Shown here: positions 1 to 6,909 of the stretch, piece after piece | Position numbering within the stretch: the first letter of the stretch is position 1 | Layout: the number at the start of each line of letters is the position of its first letter | Source: CAKTOF01 sp964523945 | Lineage (GTDB): Bacteria; Bacillota; Clostridia; Oscillospirales; Oscillospiraceae | Direction: 5' to 3' | Assembly: GCA_964523945.1 (NCBI GenBank) | Contig: CAZGBU010000096.1 | Coordinates: 1-8,125, forward strand | DNA length: 8,125 nucleotides | Program-made: the position numbers and the translations under genes | Notes under the pieces: generated by a model | Databases searched by the model: none | Seen by the model: only the letters and a program-made list of their open reading frames with translations | Told to the model about the DNA's origin: nothing

Positions 1-295
1 CTATATCCCCGAGGCCGCCTGTGCGTACCTGTCCGGCAAGGTGATTGCGACGACCGATCTGGGAACGCACACGCTGTTCCTGGCCGATGTGACAGATGCG
101 GCCGTGCTCACGGACGCGGAGCCCGCGACCTACGCCTATTATCACGCCAACGTCAAGCCCGCCCCGCAGGCCACACAGAAAAAAGGCTGGCGCTGCAAGA
201 TCTGCGGCTATGTCTACGAGGGAGAAACGCTTCCGCCCGACTTTGTCTGTCCGCTGTGCAAACACGGTGCAGGGGATTTTGAACGCATCGACTGA
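1..295 (+). CDS. hrb: High-molecular-weight rubredoxin (flavin reductase-rubredoxin fusion), 3' part
   Basis: The reading frame is open to the left edge (codons from base 2), so only the last 97 residues are present and the start lies outside the window. The visible part begins in the end of a flavin-reductase-like FMN domain (GTHTLFLADV, then YAYYHANVKP) and continues through a short linker into a C-terminal rubredoxin domain, with iron ligands in CKIC and CPLC, the typical GYVYEG and LPPDF segments, and the ending CKHGAGDFE. This order matches the Hrb proteins of acetogens and other anaerobic Firmicutes. Those take electrons from NAD(P)H oxidoreductases through FMN and the Fe(Cys)4 centre and pass them to partners such as flavodiiron proteins in oxygen or NO defence. 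The exact partner cannot be read here. A strong terminator follows 6 bases after the stop, so this is the last gene of its transcript. Confidence 0.9.
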   Translation, partial: YIPEAACAYLSGKVIATTDLGTHTLFLADVTDAAVLTDAEPATYAYYHANVKPAPQATQKKGWRCKICGYVYEGETLPPDFVCPLCKHGAGDFERID

Positions 296-301
296 GATAG
301 G

Positions 302-342
302 ACCGGAAAAGCGCCTGCCGCAGCAGGCGCTTTTCCGGTTTG
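302..342 (+). terminator. Intrinsic terminator between convergent hrb and degV
   Basis: A perfect 17-bp stem (302-318 with 323-339) closes a 4-base loop (CGCA) and is followed by a short T run on the plus strand. It lies between two convergent stop codons (295 and 349). The stem contains an A4/T4 tract, and its symmetry means it could also stop degV transcription, although the minus-strand side lacks a good U tract. Confidence 0.88.
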
Positions 343-348
343 GATCGA

Positions 349-1200
349 TCAGATCGGTTTTTCGTGCAGATACAGGATGCCCAGCGTACTCGGCCCGCAG
401 TGGCAGGAAATGGTGCAGCCGGCAGTTGTCTCGTCGATCTCTTCAAAATGGCCGTAGCGCTCCACCGCACTGCGGGCTGCCTGGATGGTCTCATCCGAGC
501 AGGTGGTGTGCGTGATGAAAATGCGCTCCGGGATGATATCATCCGCGCGCTGCAGCCGCTCTTTTGCATATTCTCCAATGCAGCGGGCGTAGGCGCCGCG
601 GTATTTTTTGGCGACAACCATCTTACCGTCGCGTACCTCGATGCACGGTTTCAGATGCAGCAGATTGGCGCCGAGCGCCGCGACAGCAGAGCACCGGCCG
701 CCCTTGTGCAGATAATCGAGCCGGTCAAGCAGGAAGCTCGCATCCACGCGCGGCGCGAGATCATTCATCGCTGTGAGAATTTCCGGCGCAGCCGTGCCAC
801 TCTGCGCCAGCTTGGCAGCCTCGATGACGATATGCCCCTGCCCGGTGGACAGATTGCGCGAATCGACCACATAGACGTTGTCAAACGACTCCGCCGCAAC
901 ACAGGCGTTCTGATAGCTCGAGGAGAACTCCGCACTGATGGTGACGTGCACCACCGCGTCGTATTCGCCGGCAAACCGGTCAAAAAACGCGGTGAAGTCC
1001 TCGATGTTCGGTGCGGCCGTCTTACACAGCGCGCCGCCGGCCGCAACATGCGCAAAAATATCCGCCGGCGTAATATCCACGCCGTCGCGATAGGTCTTGT
1101 CGTCTTTCAGGACGTACAGCGGCATCAGGTCGATCTGGTAGCGCGAGAGCAGCGCGGCGGACAGGTCGCATGTGCTGTCCGCTGTGATTTTAATTGCCAT
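349..1200 (-). CDS. degV: DegV family fatty-acid-binding protein
   Basis: 283 residues, the usual DegV length. Family landmarks occur in order: N-terminal ITADSTCDL (residues 5-13), YRDGVDI (37-43), the TISAEFSSSYQNA segment (87-99) corresponding to the ligand-binding S/T loop, VVDSRNLSTGQG (111-122), LDYLHKGGR (161-169), LLHLKPCIEVRDGK (180-193), and the C-terminal CHCGPSTLGI (266-275) corresponding to the usual HxGPGT motif. DegV/FakB proteins are cytosolic and bind a single fatty acid; in Firmicutes some present it to the FakA kinase. No kinase gene is visible, so a FakB role is not proven. I chose ATG at 1200 over ATG at 1209 because the ribosome binding site AAAGGAAG (1210-1217) sits 9 bases from the former and none from the latter. 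The gene has its own consensus promoter and is divergent from the CoA ligase, which suggests shared handling of carboxylic acids. Confidence 0.93.
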   Translation of the reverse strand: MAIKITADSTCDLSAALLSRYQIDLMPLYVLKDDKTYRDGVDITPADIFAHVAAGGALCKTAAPNIEDFTAFFDRFAGEYDAVVHVTISAEFSSSYQNACVAAESFDNVYVVDSRNLSTGQGHIVIEAAKLAQSGTAAPEILTAMNDLAPRVDASFLLDRLDYLHKGGRCSAVAALGANLLHLKPCIEVRDGKMVVAKKYRGAYARCIGEYAKERLQRADDIIPERIFITHTTCSDETIQAARSAVERYGHFEEIDETTAGCTISCHCGPSTLGILYLHEKPI

Positions 1201-1230
1201 AGAACGCATCTTCCTTTCATGGTCTGGCGC

Positions 1231-1248
1231 CTGCCGCCGCCGCGGCAG
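1231..1248 (-). other. GC-rich hairpin in the degV 5' leader
   Basis: CTGCCGC (1231-1237) and GCGGCAG (1242-1248) can pair as a 7-bp stem with a 4-base loop. It lies in the predicted ~60-base degV leader, about 14 bases upstream of the ribosome binding site. No T run follows, so it is not a terminator; it may affect mRNA stability or be incidental in GC-rich sequence. Confidence 0.4.
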
Positions 1249-1268
1249 TGTGTTTCAATTATATTTCT

Positions 1269-1297
1269 ATTATATCAACTGCTGCTGTGCTTGGCAA
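1269..1297 (-). promoter_or_regulatory. Sigma-A promoter for degV
   Basis: On the minus strand, -35 TTGCCA (1292-1297), a 17-base spacer and a perfect -10 TATAAT (1269-1274) point toward degV. Transcription would start near 1262, leaving a leader of about 60 bases. It is back to back with the ligase promoter; the two -35 boxes are 14 bases apart. Confidence 0.85.
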
Positions 1298-1311
1298 GTT
1301 TGCGTCGGTTC

Positions 1312-1340
1312 TTGACAGCGCCATTTTTAACAAGTACTAT
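1312..1340 (+). promoter_or_regulatory. Sigma-A promoter for the CoA ligase operon
   Basis: A perfect -35 TTGACA (1312-1317), a 17-base spacer and -10 TACTAT (1335-1340, 5 of 6 consensus bases) precede the ligase. Transcription would begin near 1347, giving a leader of about 30 bases that carries the ribosome binding site AGGAGG (1362-1367), 9 bases before the start codon. Confidence 0.87.
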
Positions 1341-1349
1341 TAGCTTGTT
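1329..1349. promoter_or_regulatory. Inverted repeat over the -10 box, candidate operator
   Basis: AACAAG (1329-1334) and CTTGTT (1344-1349) are exact inverted repeats around a 9-base centre. The dyad covers the -10 box and predicted start of the ligase promoter, a position where a bound dimer would block RNA polymerase. The size suits a TetR- or MarR-type dimer, but no such regulator is visible in the window. Its position is the main support; a 6-bp arm could occur by chance. Confidence 0.5.
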
Positions 1350-1376
1350 TGAAACCTGGACAGGAGGGAAAAACCA

Positions 1377-3092
1377 ATGGGGATTTCCGCAGCCGCACCC
1401 TGGCTGAAATACTACGGCAGTACGCCTGCCACAATCGACTATCCGCGTGTGACGATGTGTCAGCTGGTACAGTCTGCCGCCCGCCAGCATGCATCACTGA
1501 TCGCCTATGAGTTCATGGGCAAACAGACAACCTACGAGCAGTTCTCTCACCGGATTGATCTGACGGCACGCGCGTTCACCGCACTCGGTATCGGCCGGGG
1601 CGACCGCGTGACCATCTGCATGCCGAATGCGCCGCAGGCCATCGACGCGTTCTACGCGCTCAACCGCATCGGCGCGGTGCCAACGATGATCCATCCGCTC
1701 TCTGCTGCCGGCGAGATTGCGTTCTATCTGAACGCCAGCCACAGCCGCGCAATCCTGACACTCGACCAGTTCTACGACAAGGTGGCCAGTGTGCTGCCGC
1801 AGGTGGAACAGCCGGTAACCGTGCTGCTCGCCCGCGTGCGCGACGAGCTGCCGCAGCCGCTCAAAACCGGCTATATCCTGACACAGGGCCGCAAAATCCC
1901 AAAACTGCCCCGCGGCGGAGCCTATATCATGTGGAACGACTTCCTAGCGGCCGGCCGCCGGCGCCGCGAGCCGCTCCCGCCCGACGAAGGCAAATGGGAC
2001 GACGGCGCCGTTATCCTCTTCTCCGGCGGCACCACCGGCACAACCAAGGGCATTCTGCTGTCAAACTACAACTTCAATGCGCTTGCACTGCAGACCGCAG
2101 CGGCCAGCGGCTTTGCGCCGATCGCGGGTCTGAAGATGCTCTCGGTTATGCCGCTGTTCCATGGCTTTGGGCTTGGCATTGGCATCCACACGATGCTCGC
2201 CGGCGGTGCAACATGCATTCTGGTGCCGCAGTTCACGGTGCAGAGCTATGCAGACCTGCTGCGCAAGAAAAAGCCGAACGTCATTGCCGGCGTACCGACG
2301 CTGTTCGAGGCGCTGCTGCGCGCCGATCACCTCGACGGCGTGGATCTTTCGTTCCTGATGGGTATGTTCTCCGGCGGCGACTCGCTGTCGGTCGAGCTCA
2401 AGCGCAAGGTCGACGCATTCCTGCGCAGCCATGGCGCTGCCATCCAGGTGCGCGAGGGTTACGGCACCACAGAGTGTGTCACCGCCTCGTGCTTGACGCC
2501 GGTCGACTATGACCGTGCGGGGTCCATTGGCATCCCGTTTCCGGACACTTATTATAAGATTGTCCGCACCGGCACAACCGAAGAGGTCGAGCCGCGCGTC
2601 GAGGGTGAGATCTGCGTCTCCGGACCAACCGTCATGCTCGGCTATATCGACAATGAAAAAGAGACGGCCGACACGCTCCGCCGCCATGAGGACAACCGCA
2701 TCTGGCTGCACACCGGCGATCTGGGCTACATGGATGAGGACGGCTTTGTCTACTTCCGCCAGCGCATCAAGCGCATGATCATCTCGTCGGGCTACAATGT
2801 CTACCCCGGCCAGCTCGAGAACATCATCGAAGGGCACGAGAAAGTGCAGCTCAGCTGTGTCGTCGGCGTCAAGGACGACTACAAGATGCAGAAGGTCAAG
2901 GCATACGTCGTGCTGCGTCCGGGTGTCGAGCCGTCGGACGAGGTGCGCGAGGAGCTGATGGCCTACTGCCGCGAGCGCATCGCCAAATACGCGATGCCCT
3001 ATGAGATCGAGTTCCGGTCGGAGCTGCCCAAAACGCTGGTCGGCAAGGTCGCCTATCGCGTGCTCGAGGAGGAAGCAAATGCCGGCCTGTGA
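1377..3092 (+). CDS. AMP-forming acyl/aryl-CoA ligase (class I adenylate-forming enzyme)
   Basis: 571 residues, full length for the ANL superfamily. It is predicted to activate a carboxylic acid with ATP to an acyl-adenylate and then a CoA thioester in the cytosol. Core motifs are present in order: P-loop FSGGTTGTTKG (215-225), the A5 motif EGYGTTE (360-366), A7 HTGDLGYMDEDGF (445-457), the hinge and A8 region KRMIISSGYNVYPGQLE (465-481), and C-terminal PKTLVGK (551-557), whose lysine 557 is the expected adenylation lysine. No carrier-protein domain is attached, so a stand-alone ligase is favoured over a peptide-synthetase module. The motifs do not fix the substrate: medium/long-chain fatty acid, aromatic acid or a bile-acid-like acid are all possible. 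ATG at 1377 follows AGGAGG with 9-base spacing and a strong promoter. The stop overlaps the next gene by 14 bases, implying translational coupling. Confidence 0.9.
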   Translation: MGISAAAPWLKYYGSTPATIDYPRVTMCQLVQSAARQHASLIAYEFMGKQTTYEQFSHRIDLTARAFTALGIGRGDRVTICMPNAPQAIDAFYALNRIGAVPTMIHPLSAAGEIAFYLNASHSRAILTLDQFYDKVASVLPQVEQPVTVLLARVRDELPQPLKTGYILTQGRKIPKLPRGGAYIMWNDFLAAGRRRREPLPPDEGKWDDGAVILFSGGTTGTTKGILLSNYNFNALALQTAAASGFAPIAGLKMLSVMPLFHGFGLGIGIHTMLAGGATCILVPQFTVQSYADLLRKKKPNVIAGVPTLFEALLRADHLDGVDLSFLMGMFSGGDSLSVELKRKVDAFLRSHGAAIQVREGYGTTECVTASCLTPVDYDRAGSIGIPFPDTYYKIVRTGTTEEVEPRVEGEICVSGPTVMLGYIDNEKETADTLRRHEDNRIWLHTGDLGYMDEDGFVYFRQRIKRMIISSGYNVYPGQLENIIEGHEKVQLSCVVGVKDDYKMQKVKAYVVLRPGVEPSDEVREELMAYCRERIAKYAMPYEIEFRSELPKTLVGKVAYRVLEEEANAGL

Positions 3093-3801
3093 GGATGCGC
3101 CGCGCCGCGAGCGGATCTGGGAGCTGGACTTCCTGCGCGGCTTCTGCATCCTGTGCGTAGTCATTGTCCACTTTATCTTTGACATTGGCTACTTTGGCGG
3201 GCAATCGCTGGAGCTGCCGGCGCTGTATACATTTATCCAGGAAAACGGCGGCGTGATCTTTATTGTGCTCTCGGGCATCTGCGTCACGCTCGGCTCAAAA
3301 AGCGCGCGGCGCGGCCTGATCGTCTTTGCCTGCGGCATGCTGATCACCGCGGTGACGGTCGGAATGTGGCGGCTCGGCATGGCTGGCCGGTCCATTCTGA
3401 TCCAGTTCGGCATCCTGCACTTGCTTGGCATATCGATGCTGGCCTATCCGCTCTACCGGCGGCTGCCGCTGGCTGTGACGGCAGTGCTCGGCGCGGCGAT
3501 CGTCGTGTGCGGATACTGGATGCTCACCCTGCAGGTGGACAGCCCATGGCTGTTTCCGTTCGGGCTGAAAGCGGCCGGGTTTTCCTCGAGCGACTATTTC
3601 CCGCTGCTGCCGCATATGGGCTGGTTCATGCTCGGCACTGTGCTCGGCCGCACGGTCTACCGCAGAAAGCAGACGCTGCTGCCGCGCGTCCGGAGCCATG
3701 CTGCGCCGATCCGCTTTTTCTGCTTCTGCGGCCGGCAGTCGCTGTGGATCTATCTGCTACACCAGCCGGTGTGCTATGGAATCGTCTCGCTGCTTTTTTA
3801 A
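3079..3801 (+). CDS. DUF1624 / HGSNAT-like membrane acyltransferase family protein
   Basis: 240 residues, about seven hydrophobic segments (roughly 18-38, 54-72, 78-95, 106-123, 130-150, 173-191, 212-238), no signal peptide. The ELDFLRGFCILCVVIVH segment (15-31), GILHLLGISML (111-121) and FCGRQSLWIYLLHQP (216-230) with its final YGI are hallmarks of bacterial DUF1624 proteins, related to the catalytic region of heparan-alpha-glucosaminide N-acetyltransferase. Relatives of known function move an acyl group from CoA across a membrane to a sugar; the acceptor here is unknown and catalysis is not proven. The start ATG at 3079 lies inside the ligase gene, 6 bases after AGGAGG (3067-3072), so the two are probably coupled. 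That coupling hints that the ligase could supply the acyl donor, which is inference. An upstream in-frame extension is open, but it is an artefact of the ligase coding region. Confidence 0.82.
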   Translation: MPACEDAPRRERIWELDFLRGFCILCVVIVHFIFDIGYFGGQSLELPALYTFIQENGGVIFIVLSGICVTLGSKSARRGLIVFACGMLITAVTVGMWRLGMAGRSILIQFGILHLLGISMLAYPLYRRLPLAVTAVLGAAIVVCGYWMLTLQVDSPWLFPFGLKAAGFSSSDYFPLLPHMGWFMLGTVLGRTVYRRKQTLLPRVRSHAAPIRFFCFCGRQSLWIYLLHQPVCYGIVSLLF

Positions 3802-3806
3802 AAACC

Positions 3807-3834
3807 ACGCCGCCGGGTGATCCCGGCGGCGTTT
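3807..3834 (+). terminator. Terminator of the ligase-acyltransferase operon
   Basis: A perfect 11-bp GC-rich stem (3807-3817 with 3822-3832) with loop TGAT is followed by a short T tract (TTTCT). It begins 5 bases after the acyltransferase stop codon and separates this operon from the ferredoxin operon. Confidence 0.88.
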
Positions 3835-3892
3835 CTATGCTCGCCGCATTCCTGCGCGCTGTGCGCGGCGCAGGCCGGGCCTTTTCGGCGGG

Positions 3893-3920
3893 GTATAGGC
3901 GGAGGCAATCGCCCGTATAG
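3893..3920 (+). promoter_or_regulatory. Paired GTATAG repeats upstream of the ferredoxin promoter
   Basis: GTATAG occurs at 3893-3898 and again at 3915-3920, 22 bases start to start (about two helical turns), with GGCG/CGCC inverted arms (3898-3901, 3910-3913) between them. They centre near -71 and -49 relative to the predicted transcription start, where activators often bind. A LysR-type protein is encoded nearby, but no clear T-N11-A box was established. The motif is short, so confidence is limited. Confidence 0.35.
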
Positions 3921-3930
3921 CCGATTCATA

Positions 3931-3960
3931 TTGTACTTTCCCTGCGGTGGCTGGTATCAT
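3931..3960 (+). promoter_or_regulatory. Promoter of the ferredoxin-flavoprotein operon
   Basis: The -10 TATCAT (3955-3960) has an extended TG at 3952-3953, and a weak -35 TTGTAC (3931-3936) lies 18 bases upstream. A poor -35 with an extended -10 is typical of activator-assisted promoters. Transcription would begin near 3967, about 30 bases before the ferredoxin start. Confidence 0.6.
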
Positions 3961-3997
3961 GGGAGCATACAAAGCAACGGAAAGGAGCCGATGTCCC

Positions 3998-4234
3998 ATG
4001 CCTCCGGTGATCGACCGAGCCAAATGTGTGCGCTGCACACTGTGCGCACAGATCTGCCCGCTCGACGTCATCCATGCGCGCGGCGGCGAAATCGTCGTCG
4101 CCTATCCGGACGAATGCTGGCACTGCATGGCCTGCGCGCTCGACTGCCCGCAGAAAGCCATCACCATCCGCTATCCCCTCTCGCACATGATGTTCCGCTA
4201 TCCCGCGCCCGGAAAGGAGGCTGACCCGGCATGA
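3998..4234 (+). CDS. Two-cluster [4Fe-4S] ferredoxin, AprB-like electron-transfer subunit
   Basis: 78 residues with two classical cluster motifs: C10, C13, C16, C20 followed by P, and C40, C43, C46, C50 followed by P. The second has the CWHCMACALDCP pattern, which with the following AITIRYPLS resembles the [4Fe-4S] subunit AprB of adenylylsulfate reductase. True AprB proteins of sulfate reducers are about twice as long and carry a C-terminal tail that wraps the catalytic subunit; that tail is almost absent here. I chose ATG at 3998 because AAAGGAG (3981-3987) lies 10 bases upstream; a GTG at 3947 would add 17 residues but overlaps the promoter. The gene overlaps the flavoprotein by four bases (ATGA), so the two probably form a complex in which this subunit carries electrons to or from the FAD. 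The external donor or acceptor is unknown. Confidence 0.92.
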   Translation: MPPVIDRAKCVRCTLCAQICPLDVIHARGGEIVVAYPDECWHCMACALDCPQKAITIRYPLSHMMFRYPAPGKEADPA

Positions 4235-5937
4235 AGCTCAAGATCCGTCCCGAGCCGGTTCGCTGTGACATGCTGATCATCGGCGGCGGCGTCGGCGGCA
4301 TGCAGGCTGCCATCGCGGCAGCTGAGAGCGGCGCGCATGTCGTCGTCGCCGAAAAAGCCGACACGCGCCATTCCGGCGGCGGTGCAAACGGCAACGACCA
4401 CTTCTTCTGCTACATCCCCAGCTATCACGGCGATGACTTCGACGTAATTCTGCAGGAATGCGCCGAGACCATGCTCGGCCCATTCAAGGACGTGGACGTG
4501 TTTTCGGCCATTCTGCGCCGGTCGTTTGAAGTCGTGCAGCGCTGGCAGTCGTATGGCATCAACATGAAACCGAAAGGCGGCTGGAACTTTGAGGGACATG
4601 CGATGCCAAACCGCCGCCGCTACCACCTCAAATACGACGGCCGCAATCAAAAGCCCGCGCTGACCGCCAAGGCCAGGAGCCTCGGCGTGACGATCTGCAA
4701 CAAGACCGCGATGAACGAGCTGATTACCGACGGTCCAGGCGGACGCGTACTCGGCGCCATCGGCATCGACATCTCCGACGAGACGCCGGAGCTGGTCGTC
4801 TTCCAGGCCAAGGCCGTTATCCTTGCCGCCGGTGCAGCGACACGTATGTATCCGCCGCACAATCCCGCGTATCTGTTCAATGTTGACGCGTGCCCGGCCA
4901 ACGCCGGCGCAGGTGATGCGCTTTCGTTCCGTGCAGGCGCAAGGCTCGTCAACCTCGATCTGCCCTATGTCCACTCCGGCTTGAAGCACTTCTTGCGCTG
5001 CGGCAAAGCAACCTGGATCGGTGTGCTGACCGATATTCACGGCAAGCCGGTTGGCCCGTTTGTCACCAAGCCGACGCGCGAACTCGGCGACGTGACAGCT
5101 GACATCTGGCAGAGCGTGTTCACCGAAAAGATAGACAACGGCACCGGTCCTGTGTACATGAACTGCACCGAAACAAGAGACGAGGATCTTGCCTATATGC
5201 GCAACTGCCTCGTCTCTGAGGGCGACTCCTGCATCAACGACTACATCGATCAGTACGGCATCGACCTGAAAAAAGAGATGGTCGAATTCGGCACCTACAC
5301 CCCGCATGTGCAGGGCATGGAGATTGATACGCAGGCGGCGACGAACATTCCGGGACTCTACGGCGTCGGCGATTGCACCGCCAACGTTGCCAACGGCATC
5401 CACTCCGCCGCCGTGCTCGGCCAGATCGCCGGTGAGGCTGCCGCGGCCTACAGTGCCGATCAGCCCGATGTGGATGTGACCGGCGCGCCGGTCATCGAAA
5501 AAAAGCGCGCGCTCTACGAGGCAATTCTTGGCCGCACAGTCGGCGCGCACTGGAAAGAGGCCAACACCACACTCGAGCAGATTATGGGGCAGTACTGCGG
5601 CACCAAAGTGCGCTCAGCATCGCTGCTTGAGGCCGGCTTCCAATACATTTCCGACCTGAAGCGCTACTGCTACGACCAGCTCAAAGCCGAAAACGCACAT
5701 GAACTGATGCGCTGCCTCGAGGTGCTCGATATGCTCGATGTCGCGCAGGCAACCATCCTCGTCACAAACAACCGGAAAGAATCGCGCGGTCCGTTCCACC
5801 ACCGCACCGACTACACGTTCACCAACCCGCTGCTGAACAACATGTTCCAGACCATCCGCAAGACAAAAGAGGGCATTGAGGACGCCGTCCCGATGCGTGA
5901 CGGCGTGGTGCTGGAGTTCCGGCCGAAAGGCAGATGA
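4231..5937 (+). CDS. FAD-dependent oxidoreductase, fumarate reductase/AprA-like catalytic subunit
   Basis: 568 residues, no signal peptide or membrane segment, so cytosolic. An N-terminal Rossmann FAD site is clear: IIGGGVGG (16-23) ending in the acidic EK (41-42), then HSGGGANGND (47-56). The second FAD-contact region ILAAGAATRMYPP (197-209) leads to AGAGDALSFRAGARL (225-239), with GLYGVGDCTANVANGIHSAA (375-394) toward the end of the FAD domain. A helical C-terminal domain contains NNRKESRGPFHHRTDY (513-528), the counterpart of the RxESRGxHxRxDY element of this superfamily. The pairing with an AprB-like ferredoxin and the absence of the SdhA-type HTxxAQGG motif for covalent FAD favour the AprA branch, but real AprA is about 100 residues longer and no sat, qmo or dsr gene is visible. 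Reduction of an unsaturated acid or another soluble redox reaction is possible. AAAGGAGG (4213-4220) gives the start 10-base spacing. Confidence 0.85.
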   Translation: MKLKIRPEPVRCDMLIIGGGVGGMQAAIAAAESGAHVVVAEKADTRHSGGGANGNDHFFCYIPSYHGDDFDVILQECAETMLGPFKDVDVFSAILRRSFEVVQRWQSYGINMKPKGGWNFEGHAMPNRRRYHLKYDGRNQKPALTAKARSLGVTICNKTAMNELITDGPGGRVLGAIGIDISDETPELVVFQAKAVILAAGAATRMYPPHNPAYLFNVDACPANAGAGDALSFRAGARLVNLDLPYVHSGLKHFLRCGKATWIGVLTDIHGKPVGPFVTKPTRELGDVTADIWQSVFTEKIDNGTGPVYMNCTETRDEDLAYMRNCLVSEGDSCINDYIDQYGIDLKKEMVEFGTYTPHVQGMEIDTQAATNIPGLYGVGDCTANVANGIHSAAVLGQIAGEAAAAYSADQPDVDVTGAPVIEKKRALYEAILGRTVGAHWKEANTTLEQIMGQYCGTKVRSASLLEAGFQYISDLKRYCYDQLKAENAHELMRCLEVLDMLDVAQATILVTNNRKESRGPFHHRTDYTFTNPLLNNMFQTIRKTKEGIEDAVPMRDGVVLEFRPKGR

Positions 5938-5941
5938 CAAA

Positions 5942-5981
5942 CCGCGCCCCGGAGCAGGATTGGCTCCGGGGCGCGGCTTTT
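5942..5981 (+). terminator. Shared terminator between flavoprotein and lysR
   Basis: A perfect 14-bp GC-rich stem (5942-5955 with 5963-5976) around a 7-base loop is followed by CTTTT on the plus strand; the minus strand side gives TTTG. It sits between stop codons at 5937 and 5991 and likely ends both convergent transcripts. Confidence 0.88.
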
Positions 5982-5990
5982 GACTGCCCG

Positions 5991-6905
5991 TTATTCCTGG
6001 TAGGCCTGACACTGGGCAAGCAGGGCGGTCAGGACGGCCTGTTCTTCCGCCGTTTCATCGCGTGCCGCGCGCACCGCAGCGACGCGCGTCGTCCACGTCA
6101 GCTCCGCCACCGGCAACACGATAAAATTACCGGCAAACGACGAATTTCCATACCACAGCGCGCGGCGCGGGATGACGGTGAACGAGTTTGTCCGGAAGAT
6201 GTACCGGCGCAGCAGATCGATCTCCTCAAGCCGGGCGATGCGTTCCTCGCCCAAGCCGCGCCGGCGCATCAGCCGCACAACGAGGCCGCACAGTGCACGG
6301 CGATAGGTCGCATAGGGGTATTCCAGCAGCGCGTCGACCGTGACCGCTGCACAGCCGGCAAGCGGATGCCCCTCGCCGACGGCACAACACATCTCCTCGT
6401 CAAACAGCGCATCGCATCGCACTGTCCCGCGGGCATGTTCGTGCATCAGCGCGTCCTCGTCGAGATCACACAGCTGCACCAAACCGATCTGAAGCTGACC
6501 GGCGCGAACCATCTCGAGTGCGCTGACGCTGTCAGTCTCCGTGAGCACAAGCTGCAGCTGCGGATGCCGGGCCTTCAGATTCATCATGACATCGAGCATC
6601 AGAGAGTTGCAGAAATGCGGTGTGCCGCCGACTGCCACCGTACCGCACAGGCCGCCGGGCGCAATGCGCCGGATGCCGTCAAGCTCGCGCAGGATCTTCT
6701 GCGCGTGCGCAAGCACGCGCGCTCCCTCCGGCGTAAACGTGAGCTGTTTCCCGCCGCGCACAAGCAGCGGATAGCCCAGCTCCTCCTCCAGCTCGCGCAC
6801 GCCGACGCTCAACGACGGCTGCGACAGATACAGCGCCTGCGCCGCTTTGGAAAACGTGCCGCAGCGTGCGATTGCATCGAGATACTCCAGCTGACTCAAC
6901 CGCAT
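5991..6905 (-). CDS. LysR-family transcriptional regulator
   Basis: 304 residues, the standard LysR length. The N-terminal winged helix-turn-helix is clear: LSQLEYLDAIARCGTFSKAA (3-22), LYLSQPSLSVGVRELEEELG (25-44) and FTPEGARVL (57-65). A linker helix follows to about residue 80, then a periplasmic-binding-like effector domain (88-300) with GTVAVGGTPH at its start. Two cysteines side by side (C173-C174) and several others are present, but their role is unknown. Such regulators bind a small-molecule effector and usually act from a divergent promoter. Here the gene is convergent with the flavoprotein operon, so control of that operon is an inference from proximity. ATG at 6905 has GGGGAGG (6915-6921) 9 bases upstream, and lies 4 bases after the stop of the mmcQ-like remnant, so the two were probably cotranscribed before the element inserted. 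Confidence 0.93.
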   Translation of the reverse strand: MRLSQLEYLDAIARCGTFSKAAQALYLSQPSLSVGVRELEEELGYPLLVRGGKQLTFTPEGARVLAHAQKILRELDGIRRIAPGGLCGTVAVGGTPHFCNSLMLDVMMNLKARHPQLQLVLTETDSVSALEMVRAGQLQIGLVQLCDLDEDALMHEHARGTVRCDALFDEEMCCAVGEGHPLAGCAAVTVDALLEYPYATYRRALCGLVVRLMRRRGLGEERIARLEEIDLLRRYIFRTNSFTVIPRRALWYGNSSFAGNFIVLPVAELTWTTRVAAVRAARDETAEEQAVLTALLAQCQAYQE

Positions 6906-6909
6906 CCGC

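Noticed and set aside
1329..1349. FapR operator at the ligase promoter
   Set aside because: The dyad AACAAG-N9-CTTGTT does not match the FapR consensus as I know it; kept only as an unassigned inverted repeat.
340..1407. Plus-strand open frame of 355 codons opposite degV
   Set aside because: Runs through the degV promoter region and into the ligase start; DegV motifs on the other strand are unmistakable.
2061..3185. Minus-strand open frame of 374 codons opposite the CoA ligase
   Set aside because: Antisense shadow of the ligase; no motif or start signal.
3851..3885. Possible second terminator (CCTGCGC/GCGCAGG stem with a later TTTT)
   Set aside because: The 7-bp stem has a 10-base loop and the T run begins 7 bases after the stem, so it is weak next to the clear terminator at 3807-3834.
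4198..5550. Long minus-strand open frame (450 codons) opposite the flavoprotein gene
   Set aside because: It mirrors a strongly coding plus-strand gene with clear motifs; GC-rich codon use leaves antisense frames open. The translation shows no family motif and no ribosome binding site was seen.
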